Origin: Lachnospiraceae bacterium
GTDB taxonomy: Bacteria > Bacillota > Clostridia > Lachnospirales > Lachnospiraceae
Direction of reading: 5' to 3'
Length of the DNA: 64,000 nucleotides
Assembly: GCA_017521985.1 (NCBI GenBank)
Contig: JAFXAZ010000017.1
Span: 22,283-86,282 of the forward strand
The translations under genes and the position numbers were made by a program. Below are positions 52,040 through 64,000 of this stretch, piece by piece (position 1 is the first letter of the stretch; each line of letters begins with the position of its first letter). The notes under the pieces were generated by a model. It made no database searches. It had not been told where the DNA came from and worked only from the letters and a program-made list of their open reading frames with translations.

Positions 52040-53395
52040 ATGGAATTATTAAAGGCTATTTGGTCTACAATCAAAGAAACAATTCAAAAAGAATATGGTT
52101 TGAGCTTAATCTCCTACAATACATGGATTGCTCCTTTAGAGCTTGCAGATGTTGTAGGTAATACCGTTTATATTAAAATTCCTTCTGACAATCAACAGGC
52201 TCTTAATTATATTCAAAATAAATTCAAAGACTTCTTCCAGGTTACCATATCTGAAATGATGGACGAGGAATATCAAATTGAATTTATCTTAAATAAAGAA
52301 GAAACTCCTTCAGAGGAACCTGTTATTTCTTCTCCTATTACAAATAAGGTAGCATATGAGAATACTAACTTAAACCCAAAGTATACCTTTGATACATTAG
52401 TAGTAGGTGGTTATAATAAACTGGCTCATTCTGCTGCCCAGGCTGTTGCAGAAGATCCCGGACATGCTTATAATCCTCTTTTCCTTTACGGGGGACCGGG
52501 ACTTGGTAAAACACACCTTATCCAATCTATAGGACATAAAATTCTTCAAAAGGATCCAAATGCACACATTTTATACGTTACCAGCGAAGAATTTACCAAC
52601 GAAGTAATTGAGTCCATCCGTAGCGGTAATGCCGCAGCTATGACCAAGTTAAGAGAAAAATATCGCACTGTAGATGTTCTTATGGTAGACGATGTTCAAT
52701 TTATTATAGGCAAGGAAAGTACGCAGGAAGAATTTTTCCACACCTTCAATGTACTTCATTCTACCGAAAAGCAGATTATTCTTACCTCTGACCGTCCTCC
52801 AAAGGAAATGGAAACTTTGGAAGAACGCTTCCGTTCTCGTTTTGGCTGGGGTATTATTGCGGATATCAATGCACCTGACTATGAAACACGTGCTGCTATT
52901 TTGCTCAAAAAATGTGAGAATTTAAATAAGAAGATTGATGACTCTATTATTCAATACATTGCCAATAATATTAAGTCCAATATTAGAGAATTAGAAGGTG
53001 CTCTCAATAAGATTTTAGCCTTCTCTAAATTAAACAATATTCCTATTACCTTATCCATGGCTGAAGAAGCATTAAAGGATATGATTTCTCCACACAAAGA
53101 AAAAGAAATTACTCCTGAGCTTATTCTACAGATTGTATGTGAACATTATAGTATTAATGAACAGGCTGTTCTTTCCAGCAAGAAGACTAAAGATATTTCT
53201 ATGGTAAGACAAATCATCATGTATCTCTGCAGAGAATACATTAATGATATGAGTCTCAAAAATATTGCGGAATTTCTTGGAAAAAAAGACCATACTACTA
53301 TTATGCATGGCATAAGCAAGGTCGAATATGATATTGATCATGATTATAAATTTAAAAACAATTTAGATATTATAAAAAAGAAATTACTATTATAG
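52040..53395 (+). CDS. dnaA: Chromosomal replication initiator DnaA
   Basis: A 451-aa AAA+ initiator. Domain I (about 1-85, FNTWIAPL-like SYNTWIAPLEL), Walker A GGPGLGKTHLIQSIGH, Walker B VDVLMVDDVQF, Box VII/sensor region RFRSRFGWG, and domain IV with the DnaA signature KDHTTIMHGISKVE that reads the DnaA box. I use the ATG at 52040; a GTG at 52025 is the longer option. AGGTGG lies upstream. Confidence 0.98.
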   Translation: MELLKAIWSTIKETIQKEYGLSLISYNTWIAPLELADVVGNTVYIKIPSDNQQALNYIQNKFKDFFQVTISEMMDEEYQIEFILNKEETPSEEPVISSPITNKVAYENTNLNPKYTFDTLVVGGYNKLAHSAAQAVAEDPGHAYNPLFLYGGPGLGKTHLIQSIGHKILQKDPNAHILYVTSEEFTNEVIESIRSGNAAAMTKLREKYRTVDVLMVDDVQFIIGKESTQEEFFHTFNVLHSTEKQIILTSDRPPKEMETLEERFRSRFGWGIIADINAPDYETRAAILLKKCENLNKKIDDSIIQYIANNIKSNIRELEGALNKILAFSKLNNIPITLSMAEEALKDMISPHKEKEITPELILQIVCEHYSINEQAVLSSKKTKDISMVRQIIMYLCREYINDMSLKNIAEFLGKKDHTTIMHGISKVEYDIDHDYKFKNNLDIIKKKLLL

Positions 53396-53491
53396 TGGAC
53401 ACTTAAGTGGACAAGTTGTGGAAATGATGTTTAAAAGATGTGCATTGGTGTAGACAATCAAGTAATGTCACTTTTCTACATAAAATGTCGA

Positions 53492-53500
53492 TGTGAATAA
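53492..53500. other. DnaA box in the dnaA-dnaN gap (second oriC part)
   Basis: TGTGAATAA, the complement of TTATTCACA, lies in the 300-bp gap 53396-53695. Weaker matches flank it. The gap has no gene and holds the dnaN promoter region. A box cluster on both sides of dnaA makes the origin bipartite, as in Bacillus. Confidence 0.65.
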
Positions 53501-53695
53501 CTTCAAAGTTATCCTTACTTTATACGAGGGTTACTCACATACTTTTCAATATTAACTTTAAGCCAAAATAAAGGGTTCAGGATACTTTTCCACATTTACA
53601 CGTCCCCTAAGACGAAGTCTTCTAATTATTAAAATATATTATAACCTTAGCAAACTCTCCACACATGTGGATTTACAAAGAAAGGACTTTTACAC

Positions 53696-54805
53696 ATGAG
53701 AATTATTTGTTCCAAACAAAATCTTTTAAATGGTGTTCAGATTGTTTCCAAAGCTGTTCCCGGAAAAACTACCATGCCTATTTTAGAATGTATTTTAATT
53801 GACGCCAGCAAAGGAGTAATTTCTTTAACAGCTAATGATATGGAACTGGGAATTGAAACAATAGTAGATGGTGATATCGTAGAACCTGGTATTGTTGCCA
53901 TTGATGCAAAGTTCTTATTAGAAATCGTAAGAAAGCTTCCGGATAATTTTGTTGTTATAAGCACGGATTCAAGTTTTAAAACTTCCATTACTTGTGAAAA
54001 AGCCAAATTTGATATTGCCGGTAAGTCAGGTGATGATTTTTCCATGTTACCTGTTATATCCAAAAATGAATTTATTGTATTAAGACAGTTTACATTAAAG
54101 GATCTGGTTCGCCAGACTATATTCTCTATTGCAGACAATGACAATAATAAAATGATGACCGGTGAGTTATTCCAGATTGAAGGAAGTCGTTTAAAGGTTG
54201 TTTCCTTGGACGGACATAGAATTTCTATTCGAAAGGTCGATTTACGTGAAGAATATACAAATCGAAAGGTTGTAGTACCTGGTAAGACTTTAAATGAAGT
54301 GAGCAAGATTTTAAACGGCGATGCAGAAAGTGAAGTTATGATTTACTTTACAGACAAGCATATTGTTTTTGAGTTTGGAACTACTACGGTTGTATCTCGT
54401 TTGATTGAAGGGGAATACTTTAGAATTGACCAGATGTTAAATGGAGATTATGAGACTAAAGTTCACATCAATAAAAAAGAATTACTTAGTTGTATAGACC
54501 GAGCAACTCTGTTAATAAAAGAGGGTGATAAGAAACCTATTATCATGAATATTTCTGATGAGTATATGGAACTTACTATTAATTCCGTAGTGGGAAGCAT
54601 GAACGAAGAAATTGATATAGCAAAGTCCGGTAAGGATTTGATGATTGGTTTCAATCCAAAGTTCTTAATTGATGCACTGAGAGTTGTAGATTTAGAAGAA
54701 ATTGATATGTATATGTTAAATCCAAAGTCTCCATGTATTATCAAAGATGAAGAAGATACCTTTACTTATTTGATTCTTCCGGTAAATTTTACAACAGTTA
54801 GATAA
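53696..54805 (+). CDS. dnaN: DNA polymerase III beta sliding clamp
   Basis: A 369-aa clamp with three repeated DNA-clamp domains: MRIICSKQNLLNGVQIVSKA, the middle domain with SLDGHRISIRKV and the C-terminal hydrophobic-cleft end FTYLILPVNFTTVR. It tethers the replicative polymerase to DNA. AAAGGAC precedes the start. Standard dnaA-dnaN order. Confidence 0.97.
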   Translation: MRIICSKQNLLNGVQIVSKAVPGKTTMPILECILIDASKGVISLTANDMELGIETIVDGDIVEPGIVAIDAKFLLEIVRKLPDNFVVISTDSSFKTSITCEKAKFDIAGKSGDDFSMLPVISKNEFIVLRQFTLKDLVRQTIFSIADNDNNKMMTGELFQIEGSRLKVVSLDGHRISIRKVDLREEYTNRKVVVPGKTLNEVSKILNGDAESEVMIYFTDKHIVFEFGTTTVVSRLIEGEYFRIDQMLNGDYETKVHINKKELLSCIDRATLLIKEGDKKPIIMNISDEYMELTINSVVGSMNEEIDIAKSGKDLMIGFNPKFLIDALRVVDLEEIDMYMLNPKSPCIIKDEEDTFTYLILPVNFTTVR

Positions 54806-54827
54806 TGTTTAGCCAGAGGGTTTTATT

Positions 54828-55042
54828 ATGCAAAAAGTATATATAAAAGATGATTTTATTAAGCTTGGTCAGGCTCTTAAGCTTGCAGGGCTGGTAGAAA
54901 GCGGACTGGATGCAAAGTATGCTATTCAGGAAGGGGAGGTTTTATTAAACGGTGTTGTAGAAACACAGCGTGGCAAGAAATGTGTTTCCGGTGACGAAAT
55001 TAGTTTTGAAGGAAATTCTTTTGTGATTGTAGGAAACTCCAA

Positions 55043-55046
<4 letters not shown>
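54828..55046 (+). CDS. yaaA: S4-domain protein YaaA
   Basis: A 72-aa RNA-binding S4 protein: DDFIKLGQALKLAGLVESGL, AKYAIQEGEVLLNGVVE and RGKKCVSGDEI. In Bacillus YaaA (also called RlbA) sits between dnaN and recF as here, and it may assist ribosome biogenesis. Its stop overlaps the recF start as ATGA. Confidence 0.9.
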
Positions 55047-58203
<3,157 letters not shown>

Positions 58204-58218
58204 TAGAAAGGATTTAAG

Positions 58219-60723
58219 ATGGACGATCAGATTTTTGATAAAATTCAAGCCGTGGATTTAAAAAAGACCATGGAAACAAGTTATATTGACTATGCCATGA
58301 GTGTTATTGCCGCGCGTGCTTTACCGGATGCCAGAGATGGTTTAAAACCGGTTCAGCGTCGTATTTTATATTCTATGATAGAGTTAAATAATGGTCCGGA
58401 TAAGCCTCATCGTAAGAGTGCCCGTATCGTCGGTGATACCATGGGTAAGTATCATCCACATGGTGACAGTTCTATTTATGGTGCTTTAGTAAATATGGCG
58501 CAGGAGTGGAATACCCGTTATCCTTTAGTAGATGGTCATGGTAACTTTGGTTCCATGGATGGTGATGGTGCAGCTGCAATGCGTTATACGGAAGCACGCC
58601 TTACTAAGATTTCTATGGAAATGTTAGCTGATATCAATAAAGATACAGTAGATTTTACACCAAACTTTGATGAAACAGAAAAAGAACCTGTTGTATTACC
58701 TAGCCGTTATCCAAATCTTTTGGTAAATGGTACAACCGGTATTGCAGTAGGTATGGCAACCAATATTCCACCTCACAACTTACGTGAAGTAATAGGTGCA
58801 GTTGTTAGGATTATTGATAATTATGTAGAAGAAAATCGTGCTACTGAAATTGAGGAGGTTATGGAAATTGTAAAAGCTCCTGACTTCCCTACCGGCGCTA
58901 CTATTTTAGGTACCCGCGGTACTAATGAAGCATACAGAACCGGACGCGGCAAGATTAAAGTACGTGCCGTTACGGAGATTGAGACTTTGCCAAATGGTAA
59001 AAGTCAGATTGTTGCTACGGAATTACCTTACATGGTAAATAAAGCAAATCTGATTATGAAGATTGCGGAATTAGTTAAATTAAAGAAAATTGATGGTATT
59101 ACTGATATCCGCGATGAATCTAACCGTGAAGGTGTACGTGTGGTTATTGAGCTTCGTCGCGATGCCAATGCTAATGTTATTTTAAATCAGTTATACAAGC
59201 ACACACAGTTACAGGATACCTTTGGTGTAATTATGCTTGCACTTGTAAATAACGAGCCAAAGGTTATGAACCTTTTAGATATGCTTACGGTTTATTTAAA
59301 GCATCAGGAAGAGGTTGTAACTCGTCGTACCAAGTATGACTTAAATAAGGCCGAAGAAAGAGACCACATTTTACAGGGCTTATTAGTTGCGCTTGATTTT
59401 ATTGATGAAGTTATTAGTATTATTCGCAGCAGTGAAAATGTTGGTGTTGCTAAGGCACGTTTAATTGAACGTTTTGGGTTAAGTGAAGCGCAGGCTCAGG
59501 CAATCGTTGATATGCGTCTTAAAGCTCTTACCGGTTTGGAAAGAGACAAGCTTGAAAATGAACACTTAGAATTACAGCAAAAAATTGCTTATTACAAGGA
59601 TATTTTAAGTGACGAAAAGAAGCTTTTAGGCGTTATTAGAGAGGAAATAATTCTTATTTCTGATAAATTTGGTGATGACAGACGTTCTCAGATTGGTATC
59701 GATGACTCTGAAGTTACTGATGAAGATATGATTGAAAGAGAAGATACTGTAATTGCTATGACCAATTTAGGTTATATTAAGCGTATGACAGTAGATAATT
59801 TCAAAGCTCAGAATCGTGGTGGTAAGGGTATTAAGGGTATGCAGACCATTGAAGATGACTTTATTAAAGACCTTCTGATGACTACTACTCACCATTATCT
59901 CATGTTCTTTACCAATAAAGGAAGAGTATATCGTATTAAAGCATATGAAATTCCGGAAGCATCAAGAACTGCTCGCGGCACTGCTATTGTAAATTTACTT
60001 CAGTTAGAAGCCGGTGAAAAGATTTCTGCCATGATTCCTTTAAAGGATTATGAAGAAGATAAAAATTTATTTATGGTTACCAAGAAGGGTATTGCAAAGA
60101 AAACTCCTCTTATGGAATACCAGAATGTTCGTAAAAACGGTCTTAATGCAATCGTTATTCGTGAAGATGACGAACTTATTGAAGTAAAAGTAACCAATAA
60201 AGATTCTGAAATTTTCATGGCTACTAAGAATGGTATGTGTATTCGCTTCAAAGAAGCTGATGTCAGAGCAACCGGTCGTACCTCTATGGGTGTTATAGGT
60301 ATGAATGTGGATGAAGATGATGAAATTATCGGTATGCAGATTGATTCTGACGGTGAAGCACTACTTTTTGTTTCTGAAAATGGTATGGGTAAACGTACTA
60401 ATGTAGAAGAATTCCATGTTCAAAATCGTGGTGGTAAAGGTGTAAAGTGTTATAACATTACCGAAAAAACCGGACGACTGATTGGATTTAAGTCTGTAAA
60501 TGATGATAATGAAATCATGATGATTACTACAGAAGGTATTATTATTCAGATTCGTGTAAATGAAATAAGTGTTCTGAAACGTATTACTTCCGGTGTGAAA
60601 TTGATTAACCTGGATGAAGGCGTTAATGTAGCACAGGTTGCATTGGTTCAGAGAGAAATTCCTACTCCTGAATATGATGATGAAATTATAGATGAGACAG
60701 AAGAAATTTCTGAAGAGGAATAA
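58219..60723 (+). CDS. gyrA: DNA gyrase subunit A
   Basis: An 834-aa subunit with the breakage-reunion domain ([15 protein letters not shown], catalytic Tyr in [11 protein letters not shown] near residue 124), the GyrA box [11 protein letters not shown] and six beta-pinwheel repeats, ending in an acidic tail. The quinolone-determining region reads [19 protein letters not shown], with Ser 85 and Tyr 88 region residues of wild-type character. Starts 15 nt after gyrB. Confidence 0.98.
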   Translation: MDDQIFDKIQAVDLKKTMETSYIDYAMSVIAARALPDARDGLKPVQRRILYSMIELNNGPDKPHRKSARIVGDTMGKYHPHGDSSIYGALVNMAQEWNTRYPLVDGHGNFGSMDGDGAAAMRYTEARLTKISMEMLADINKDTVDFTPNFDETEKEPVVLPSRYPNLLVNGTTGIAVGMATNIPPHNLREVIGAVVRIIDNYVEENRATEIEEVMEIVKAPDFPTGATILGTRGTNEAYRTGRGKIKVRAVTEIETLPNGKSQIVATELPYMVNKANLIMKIAELVKLKKIDGITDIRDESNREGVRVVIELRRDANANVILNQLYKHTQLQDTFGVIMLALVNNEPKVMNLLDMLTVYLKHQEEVVTRRTKYDLNKAEERDHILQGLLVALDFIDEVISIIRSSENVGVAKARLIERFGLSEAQAQAIVDMRLKALTGLERDKLENEHLELQQKIAYYKDILSDEKKLLGVIREEIILISDKFGDDRRSQIGIDDSEVTDEDMIEREDTVIAMTNLGYIKRMTVDNFKAQNRGGKGIKGMQTIEDDFIKDLLMTTTHHYLMFFTNKGRVYRIKAYEIPEASRTARGTAIVNLLQLEAGEKISAMIPLKDYEEDKNLFMVTKKGIAKKTPLMEYQNVRKNGLNAIVIREDDELIEVKVTNKDSEIFMATKNGMCIRFKEADVRATGRTSMGVIGMNVDEDDEIIGMQIDSDGEALLFVSENGMGKRTNVEEFHVQNRGGKGVKCYNITEKTGRLIGFKSVNDDNEIMMITTEGIIIQIRVNEISVLKRITSGVKLINLDEGVNVAQVALVQREIPTPEYDDEIIDETEEISEEE

Positions 60724-60761
60724 GCTGTTGGAGATATTGAATTAAAATAATTAAATAATAA

Positions 60762-60790
60762 ATACCCTGAAGATTAGTTCAGGGTATTTA
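60762..60790 (+). terminator. Terminator after gyrA
   Basis: An 11-bp stem (AATACCCTGA... with ...TCAGGGTATT) followed by a T-rich stretch. Confidence 0.75.
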
Positions 60791-60815
60791 TTAATGTTAT
60801 TATGGGAGAATTACT

Positions 60816-62537
60816 TTGTTTTATAATAAAAAGAATGTTCAAAGAATTTTGTATTTGATTATTTTATCTTTTTTAGTACTTACTTTTATAGGTATAATAA
60901 AAACAATTTTTGTCAGTAGTGATATTGATGAAGGTTATGCAGTTACACAGGCATATCGTTTAATTAAAGGAGATAATTTTTTATTAGATATGTGGGAGCC
61001 ACATCAATTCAGTGCTTATTTACCTGCTGTTTTTATGAAAATATTTATCAAAATGACAGGAAGTACAGATTATATTGTAATTTTTTTACGAGTTATAGGT
61101 ACTATTATTCATATAGGATTAGGTATATGGCTATATAAAATATCCATAAGTTTAATAGGAAATATTGAAAGTTTATTTTTAACCCTACTTCATGTAAATT
61201 TTCTAGCAAAATGGCTACAAATTCCGGAATTTGAATTAATGAATTATTGGTATTTGTTGATTGTATTTTTATGCTTTTTGTCTTATTATAAAATTTCTGA
61301 TAAAAATATATATTTAATTATATCAGGAATTTGTATGATGCTACAGCTTTTTAATTATCCTACTATGATTATTCTTTATCCATTTTATATGTTAGGTATA
61401 TTAAAAATGCGTAAAGACTTAAAAAAGGAAATAGTTATTTCTACGATTTCTGCTGTGATACCAGGTTTAACATTTATAGGTTATTTGTTTAGTTACATGA
61501 ATTTTAAGATTTTTACAAAGTCACTTTCATATGTAATGTCTGACCCTTCTCATATGGATAGAAAATTTTCTGCCAGGATGTTGGATTTTGGATTTTCTGT
61601 ATTAACAGATATAGCAATTGCATTATTCTCCTTTTTTGTCATTTTCTTAATAATTTATTTCATTACTAATTCTAAAAATATAAATATAAATACAAAAGAA
61701 ATTATTATTATTACATTTATAATAGATATTATTATTTATTGTATTGTTATGGCATATGGTTGTCTTTTATTAAATAAAAATCAATTTTATTTACAAAGTA
61801 GATATTTGATTATCGCAGTATTAGGAATCTATCTATATTATAATTTCGCACGGAAAGAATCAGCAATTTATTGGTTTGGAATTGTTCCGGGATTTGTAGC
61901 AATGATTGCTACTCTTTTAGTTACTAATATGACTATGAATGTGGCATATTCTAAATTGTACATCTGTGTTATAGGTTGTTTTCTATTACTTTTTATGACT
62001 ATAAGAGAACAAGAAAAATTATCAACATTTACCTGTATTATTTCACATATTTCTTGTATTGCAGTATTAATGAGTTTAATATTGTGTAAATTAGTGTTAA
62101 TTAGGGTAACAGGATGCTTACCTGTTACAATGAATGCTAATTTATCAGAAGTTGAAGTTGGTCCTTTAAAAGGAATTTATTTGGTAGAGCGCACAGCTAA
62201 TACTGTAAATAGTAATTTTTCTACTATTGAAAAATATGTTACGGAAAAAGACAATTTATTATATTTTGGATGTGAGAATATGATTTATTTGTGTACTAAT
62301 GCAAATATCAGTGCGGCATCAGTACAAGGTACCAGTGTATTTAATGAAGATTTTCTGGATTATTTTAAAGAACATCCTGGAAAATATCCAACTGTCGTTG
62401 CTATAGATAAAAATTTTTCAACCGATTATTATATGGTTTATAACCCATACAATTATATTATGGCTGATTGGATTGAAAATAAATTTGAATATAATGAAAA
62501 GATAGAAACAGATGATATGATTTTGTACTTTAAATAA
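60816..62537 (+). CDS. GT-C-fold membrane glycosyltransferase-like protein
   Basis: A 573-aa polytopic membrane protein with about eleven helices. The first loop carries SSDIDEGYAVTQAYRLIKGD and DMWEPHQF, the Asp/Glu pattern of ArnT/GT39-type lipid-linked sugar transferases. The last 110 residues are a soluble outer domain. I infer transfer of a sugar from a polyprenyl carrier to a wall or surface acceptor. The start is TTG at 60816 behind GGGAG. Codon use is far more AT-rich (ATA, AAT, TTA) than gyrA, suggesting horizontal gain. A weak hairpin follows at 62544-62568. Confidence 0.7.
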   Translation: MFYNKKNVQRILYLIILSFLVLTFIGIIKTIFVSSDIDEGYAVTQAYRLIKGDNFLLDMWEPHQFSAYLPAVFMKIFIKMTGSTDYIVIFLRVIGTIIHIGLGIWLYKISISLIGNIESLFLTLLHVNFLAKWLQIPEFELMNYWYLLIVFLCFLSYYKISDKNIYLIISGICMMLQLFNYPTMIILYPFYMLGILKMRKDLKKEIVISTISAVIPGLTFIGYLFSYMNFKIFTKSLSYVMSDPSHMDRKFSARMLDFGFSVLTDIAIALFSFFVIFLIIYFITNSKNININTKEIIIITFIIDIIIYCIVMAYGCLLLNKNQFYLQSRYLIIAVLGIYLYYNFARKESAIYWFGIVPGFVAMIATLLVTNMTMNVAYSKLYICVIGCFLLLFMTIREQEKLSTFTCIISHISCIAVLMSLILCKLVLIRVTGCLPVTMNANLSEVEVGPLKGIYLVERTANTVNSNFSTIEKYVTEKDNLLYFGCENMIYLCTNANISAASVQGTSVFNEDFLDYFKEHPGKYPTVVAIDKNFSTDYYMVYNPYNYIMADWIENKFEYNEKIETDDMILYFK

Positions 62538-62611
62538 ATAAGAAATGGGTGAATTAAATCCGCCCATTACGTGATTTGGTGTAACACATACACAAAATAT
62601 TCATCATTAAC

Positions 62612-62640
62612 TTGACAAAAAATATATGTAATTTTATAAT
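62612..62640 (+). promoter_or_regulatory. Sigma-A promoter of the aldolase gene
   Basis: TTGACA (62612-62617) and TATAAT (62635-62640), both consensus, with a 17-bp spacer. Confidence 0.85.
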
Positions 62641-62687
62641 AACTTTAACACTTTTAAGTGATAAAGTATAAATACAGGAGAATTCTT

Positions 62688-63659
62688 ATGGAAAATAATA
62701 CACTGGTCGCTTTTCGACGAGATATTAAAATACTGGATGCTACTATTCGCGATGGTGGTATAGTAAATAATTTTTCTTTTACAGATGATTTTGTACGTAA
62801 ATTATATCTTACAAATGTAAAAGCAGGCGTGGATTATATGGAGTTTGGCTATAAGGCTGACCCTGATATGTTCAATGAAAATGAATATGGTAAGTGGAAA
62901 TTTTCTAAAGATGAAGATATCCGTGCAATAGTAGGTGAAAATAATACCGATTTAAAAATTTCTGTTATGGCTGATGCAGGTCGTACCAATTTTAAACGGG
63001 ATATTTTACCACGCTCTGAAAGTCCAATTGATATGATTCGTGTTGCCACATACATTTATCAGCTTCCGCTTGCAATAGAAATGATCGAAGATGCACATGC
63101 AAAGGGTTACGAAACGTGCGTAAATATTATGGCAATTTCCAAGGTTCAGGAAGATGATTTGATGAAGGGTCTTGAACTTTTAGGCAAAACAAATGTTGAC
63201 GTTATTTATCTGGTAGACAGTTTCGGTGTACTTTTCCCGGAACAGGCACTTCGCCTTACCCAGATGTACAAGGAAATAGCAGACAAATACGGCAAAAAAA
63301 TAGGTATACATGCCCACAATAATCAGCAGCTTGCATTTGCAAATACCATTGAATCTATGCGTGCCGGTGCCAGCTACTTAGATGGTACGGTAAGCGGTAT
63401 GGGACGAGGCGCAGGCAACTGCCACATGGAATCCTTACTCTCCATGCTTCGTAATCCAAAATATCGTATTTATCCTGTGATGGATTTTATTGCAGCAGAA
63501 ATGCCAAAAATTAAAGAATCCGGCGCAACATGGGGATTTGACATACCCTATATGCTTACCGGTTCCTTAAATATTCATCCATCCAGAGCTATCAAATTTA
63601 TCAAAGATGGACGGAATGATTATTCTGAGTTTTTAAAGGAATTGTTAGAGGATAATTGA
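62688..63659 (+). CDS. DRE-TIM-type aldolase/HMG-CoA lyase-like protein
   Basis: A 323-aa TIM-barrel protein. ILDATIRDGG is the DRE-TIM metal-dependent lyase motif, and IGIHAHNNQQLA gives the metal-binding HxH. The C-terminal SGMGRGAGNCHMESLL matches the aldolase/4-hydroxy-2-oxovalerate aldolase group. The substrate cannot be read; relatives include HMG-CoA lyase, oxoacid aldolases and citramalate-type synthases. CAGGAG precedes the ATG at 62688. It has its own perfect promoter, independent of the glycosyltransferase. Confidence 0.8.
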   Translation: MENNTLVAFRRDIKILDATIRDGGIVNNFSFTDDFVRKLYLTNVKAGVDYMEFGYKADPDMFNENEYGKWKFSKDEDIRAIVGENNTDLKISVMADAGRTNFKRDILPRSESPIDMIRVATYIYQLPLAIEMIEDAHAKGYETCVNIMAISKVQEDDLMKGLELLGKTNVDVIYLVDSFGVLFPEQALRLTQMYKEIADKYGKKIGIHAHNNQQLAFANTIESMRAGASYLDGTVSGMGRGAGNCHMESLLSMLRNPKYRIYPVMDFIAAEMPKIKESGATWGFDIPYMLTGSLNIHPSRAIKFIKDGRNDYSEFLKELLEDN

Positions 63660-63666
63660 TATATAA

Positions 63667-63752
63667 AAAGGGCAGTCTATGTTTTCTTTTGAGACACGCT
63701 TTCGCTCGATGAAAGACGTAACGGTCTCATAAGTAAACATAGATTGCCCTTT
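63667..63752. repeat. 86-nt long imperfect hairpin
   Basis: Outer arms of 18 bp (63667-63684 with 63735-63752, one G-T pair), a middle TGAGAC/GTCTCA helix and an inner CTTTC/GAAAG helix. On the minus strand it ends in five T, so it can terminate the gene at 63782-64000. Unusually long and layered for a terminator. Confidence 0.75.
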
Positions 63753-63781
63753 CATCTATAATAATTATTTAACAAACTATT

Positions 63782-64000
63782 TTAGGTTTCAATTACAATA
63801 AGTGGAATAATCATTTCATCTTCTGTTAGTCCGGCATGTACGCCGATAAAAAAGTCTTTTGAGTATTCCGGCACCCGTGTCCATGCTGTCCGGGCATAGG
63901 AAACCGCAAATCCGTTTTTAAGGAAACCGCCATTCCGCTGGTGGAAACCGTTATCATAAAACTTTAAAATGTAGTTATGCACCAACAGGTGTAAATACAT
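63782..64000 (-). CDS. C-terminal fragment at window edge, possibly alkaline-phosphatase superfamily
   Basis: 72 codons are visible; the ATG at the very edge (64000) is probably internal, so the gene continues outside. The end FFIGVHAGLTEDEMIIPLIVIE resembles the closing segment of PglZ/alkaline-phosphatase-superfamily proteins, where a THGGL-EM-PLI pattern carries a metal His. Too short for a firm call. Confidence 0.4.
   Translation of the reverse strand: MYLHLLVHNYILKFYDNGFHQRNGGFLKNGFAVSYARTAWTRVPEYSKDFFIGVHAGLTEDEMIIPLIVIET

Noticed and set aside
53737-54306. Long minus-strand open frame of 189 codons opposite dnaN
   Set aside because: It is a shadow of a strongly conserved gene, has no RBS and no recognisable motif.

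Overview
The window is the chromosomal replication-origin region of a low-GC, spore-forming Gram-positive bacterium, most likely a Lachnospiraceae/Clostridia member. I infer this from the order rpmH-rnpA-yidD-yidC-jag-mnmE-mnmG-rsmG-parA/parB facing dnaA-dnaN-yaaA-recF-gyrB-gyrA, from the sporulation genes (spoIIE, yabP, yabQ, a CotS-type kinase) and from several clostridial families of unknown function (DUF4446, a DUF3881-like protein, DUF2508, DUF1292). Most genes left of dnaA lie on the minus strand and all of those from dnaA to gyrA lie on the plus strand, as expected around a bidirectional origin. The origin is bipartite, with a dense DnaA-box cluster before dnaA and a further box between dnaA and dnaN. 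Two perfect 16-bp parS sites lie near parA and rsmG.

Region by region. 1-3.7 kb: sporulation/housekeeping cluster (hup, rqcP, yabP, yabQ, divIC, spoIIE, a CotS-like kinase). 3.8-5.2 kb: CCA-adding enzyme. 5.2-14.3 kb: a compact ten-gene Tad/Flp-type pilus operon (tadZ, tadA, tadB, tadC, a 59-aa Flp pilin, a TadG-like DUF5702-type protein, a TadE-like protein with a Cys-rich tail, a TadV prepilin peptidase, a second TadE-like protein, an FHA-domain membrane protein), most genes overlapping. 14.5-18.7 kb: DUF2508, a TPR/pseudo-AAA+ protein, ksgA, tatD. 18.9-23.9 kb: tRNA-Lys, an SGNH hydrolase, small accessory genes, an ECF sigma/anti-sigma pair and an Rpn-type nuclease with a 12-bp minisatellite. 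24-28.7 kb: gltA-icd-acn, the oxidative TCA branch to 2-oxoglutarate. 28.8-38.3 kb: zinc-ribbon membrane protein, GIY-YIG nuclease, transaldolase-like aldolase, a five-gene branched-chain amino acid ABC transporter, thioredoxin, trmB, D,D-carboxypeptidase. 38.3-42.1 kb: exonuclease, tRNA-Arg(CCT), DUF3881-like gene, serS, DUF4446. 42.2-60.7 kb: partition genes, tRNA-modification genes, origin, gyrase. 60.8-64 kb: an AT-rich GT-C-type glycosyltransferase, a DRE-TIM aldolase, a long hairpin element and a truncated gene at the right edge.

The most notable observations are a parS site that forms the core of a perfect 50-bp palindrome acting as a probable bidirectional terminator; a spoIIE promoter with a Spo0A box and a 21-bp spacer in front of a SpoIIE that lacks its membrane domain; the FHA-linked Tad system with unusual TadC and TadE variants; and a TPR protein carrying a degenerate AAA+ module. 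I see no CRISPR array, prophage or complete insertion sequence. All family assignments come from reading the sequence, without database searches.
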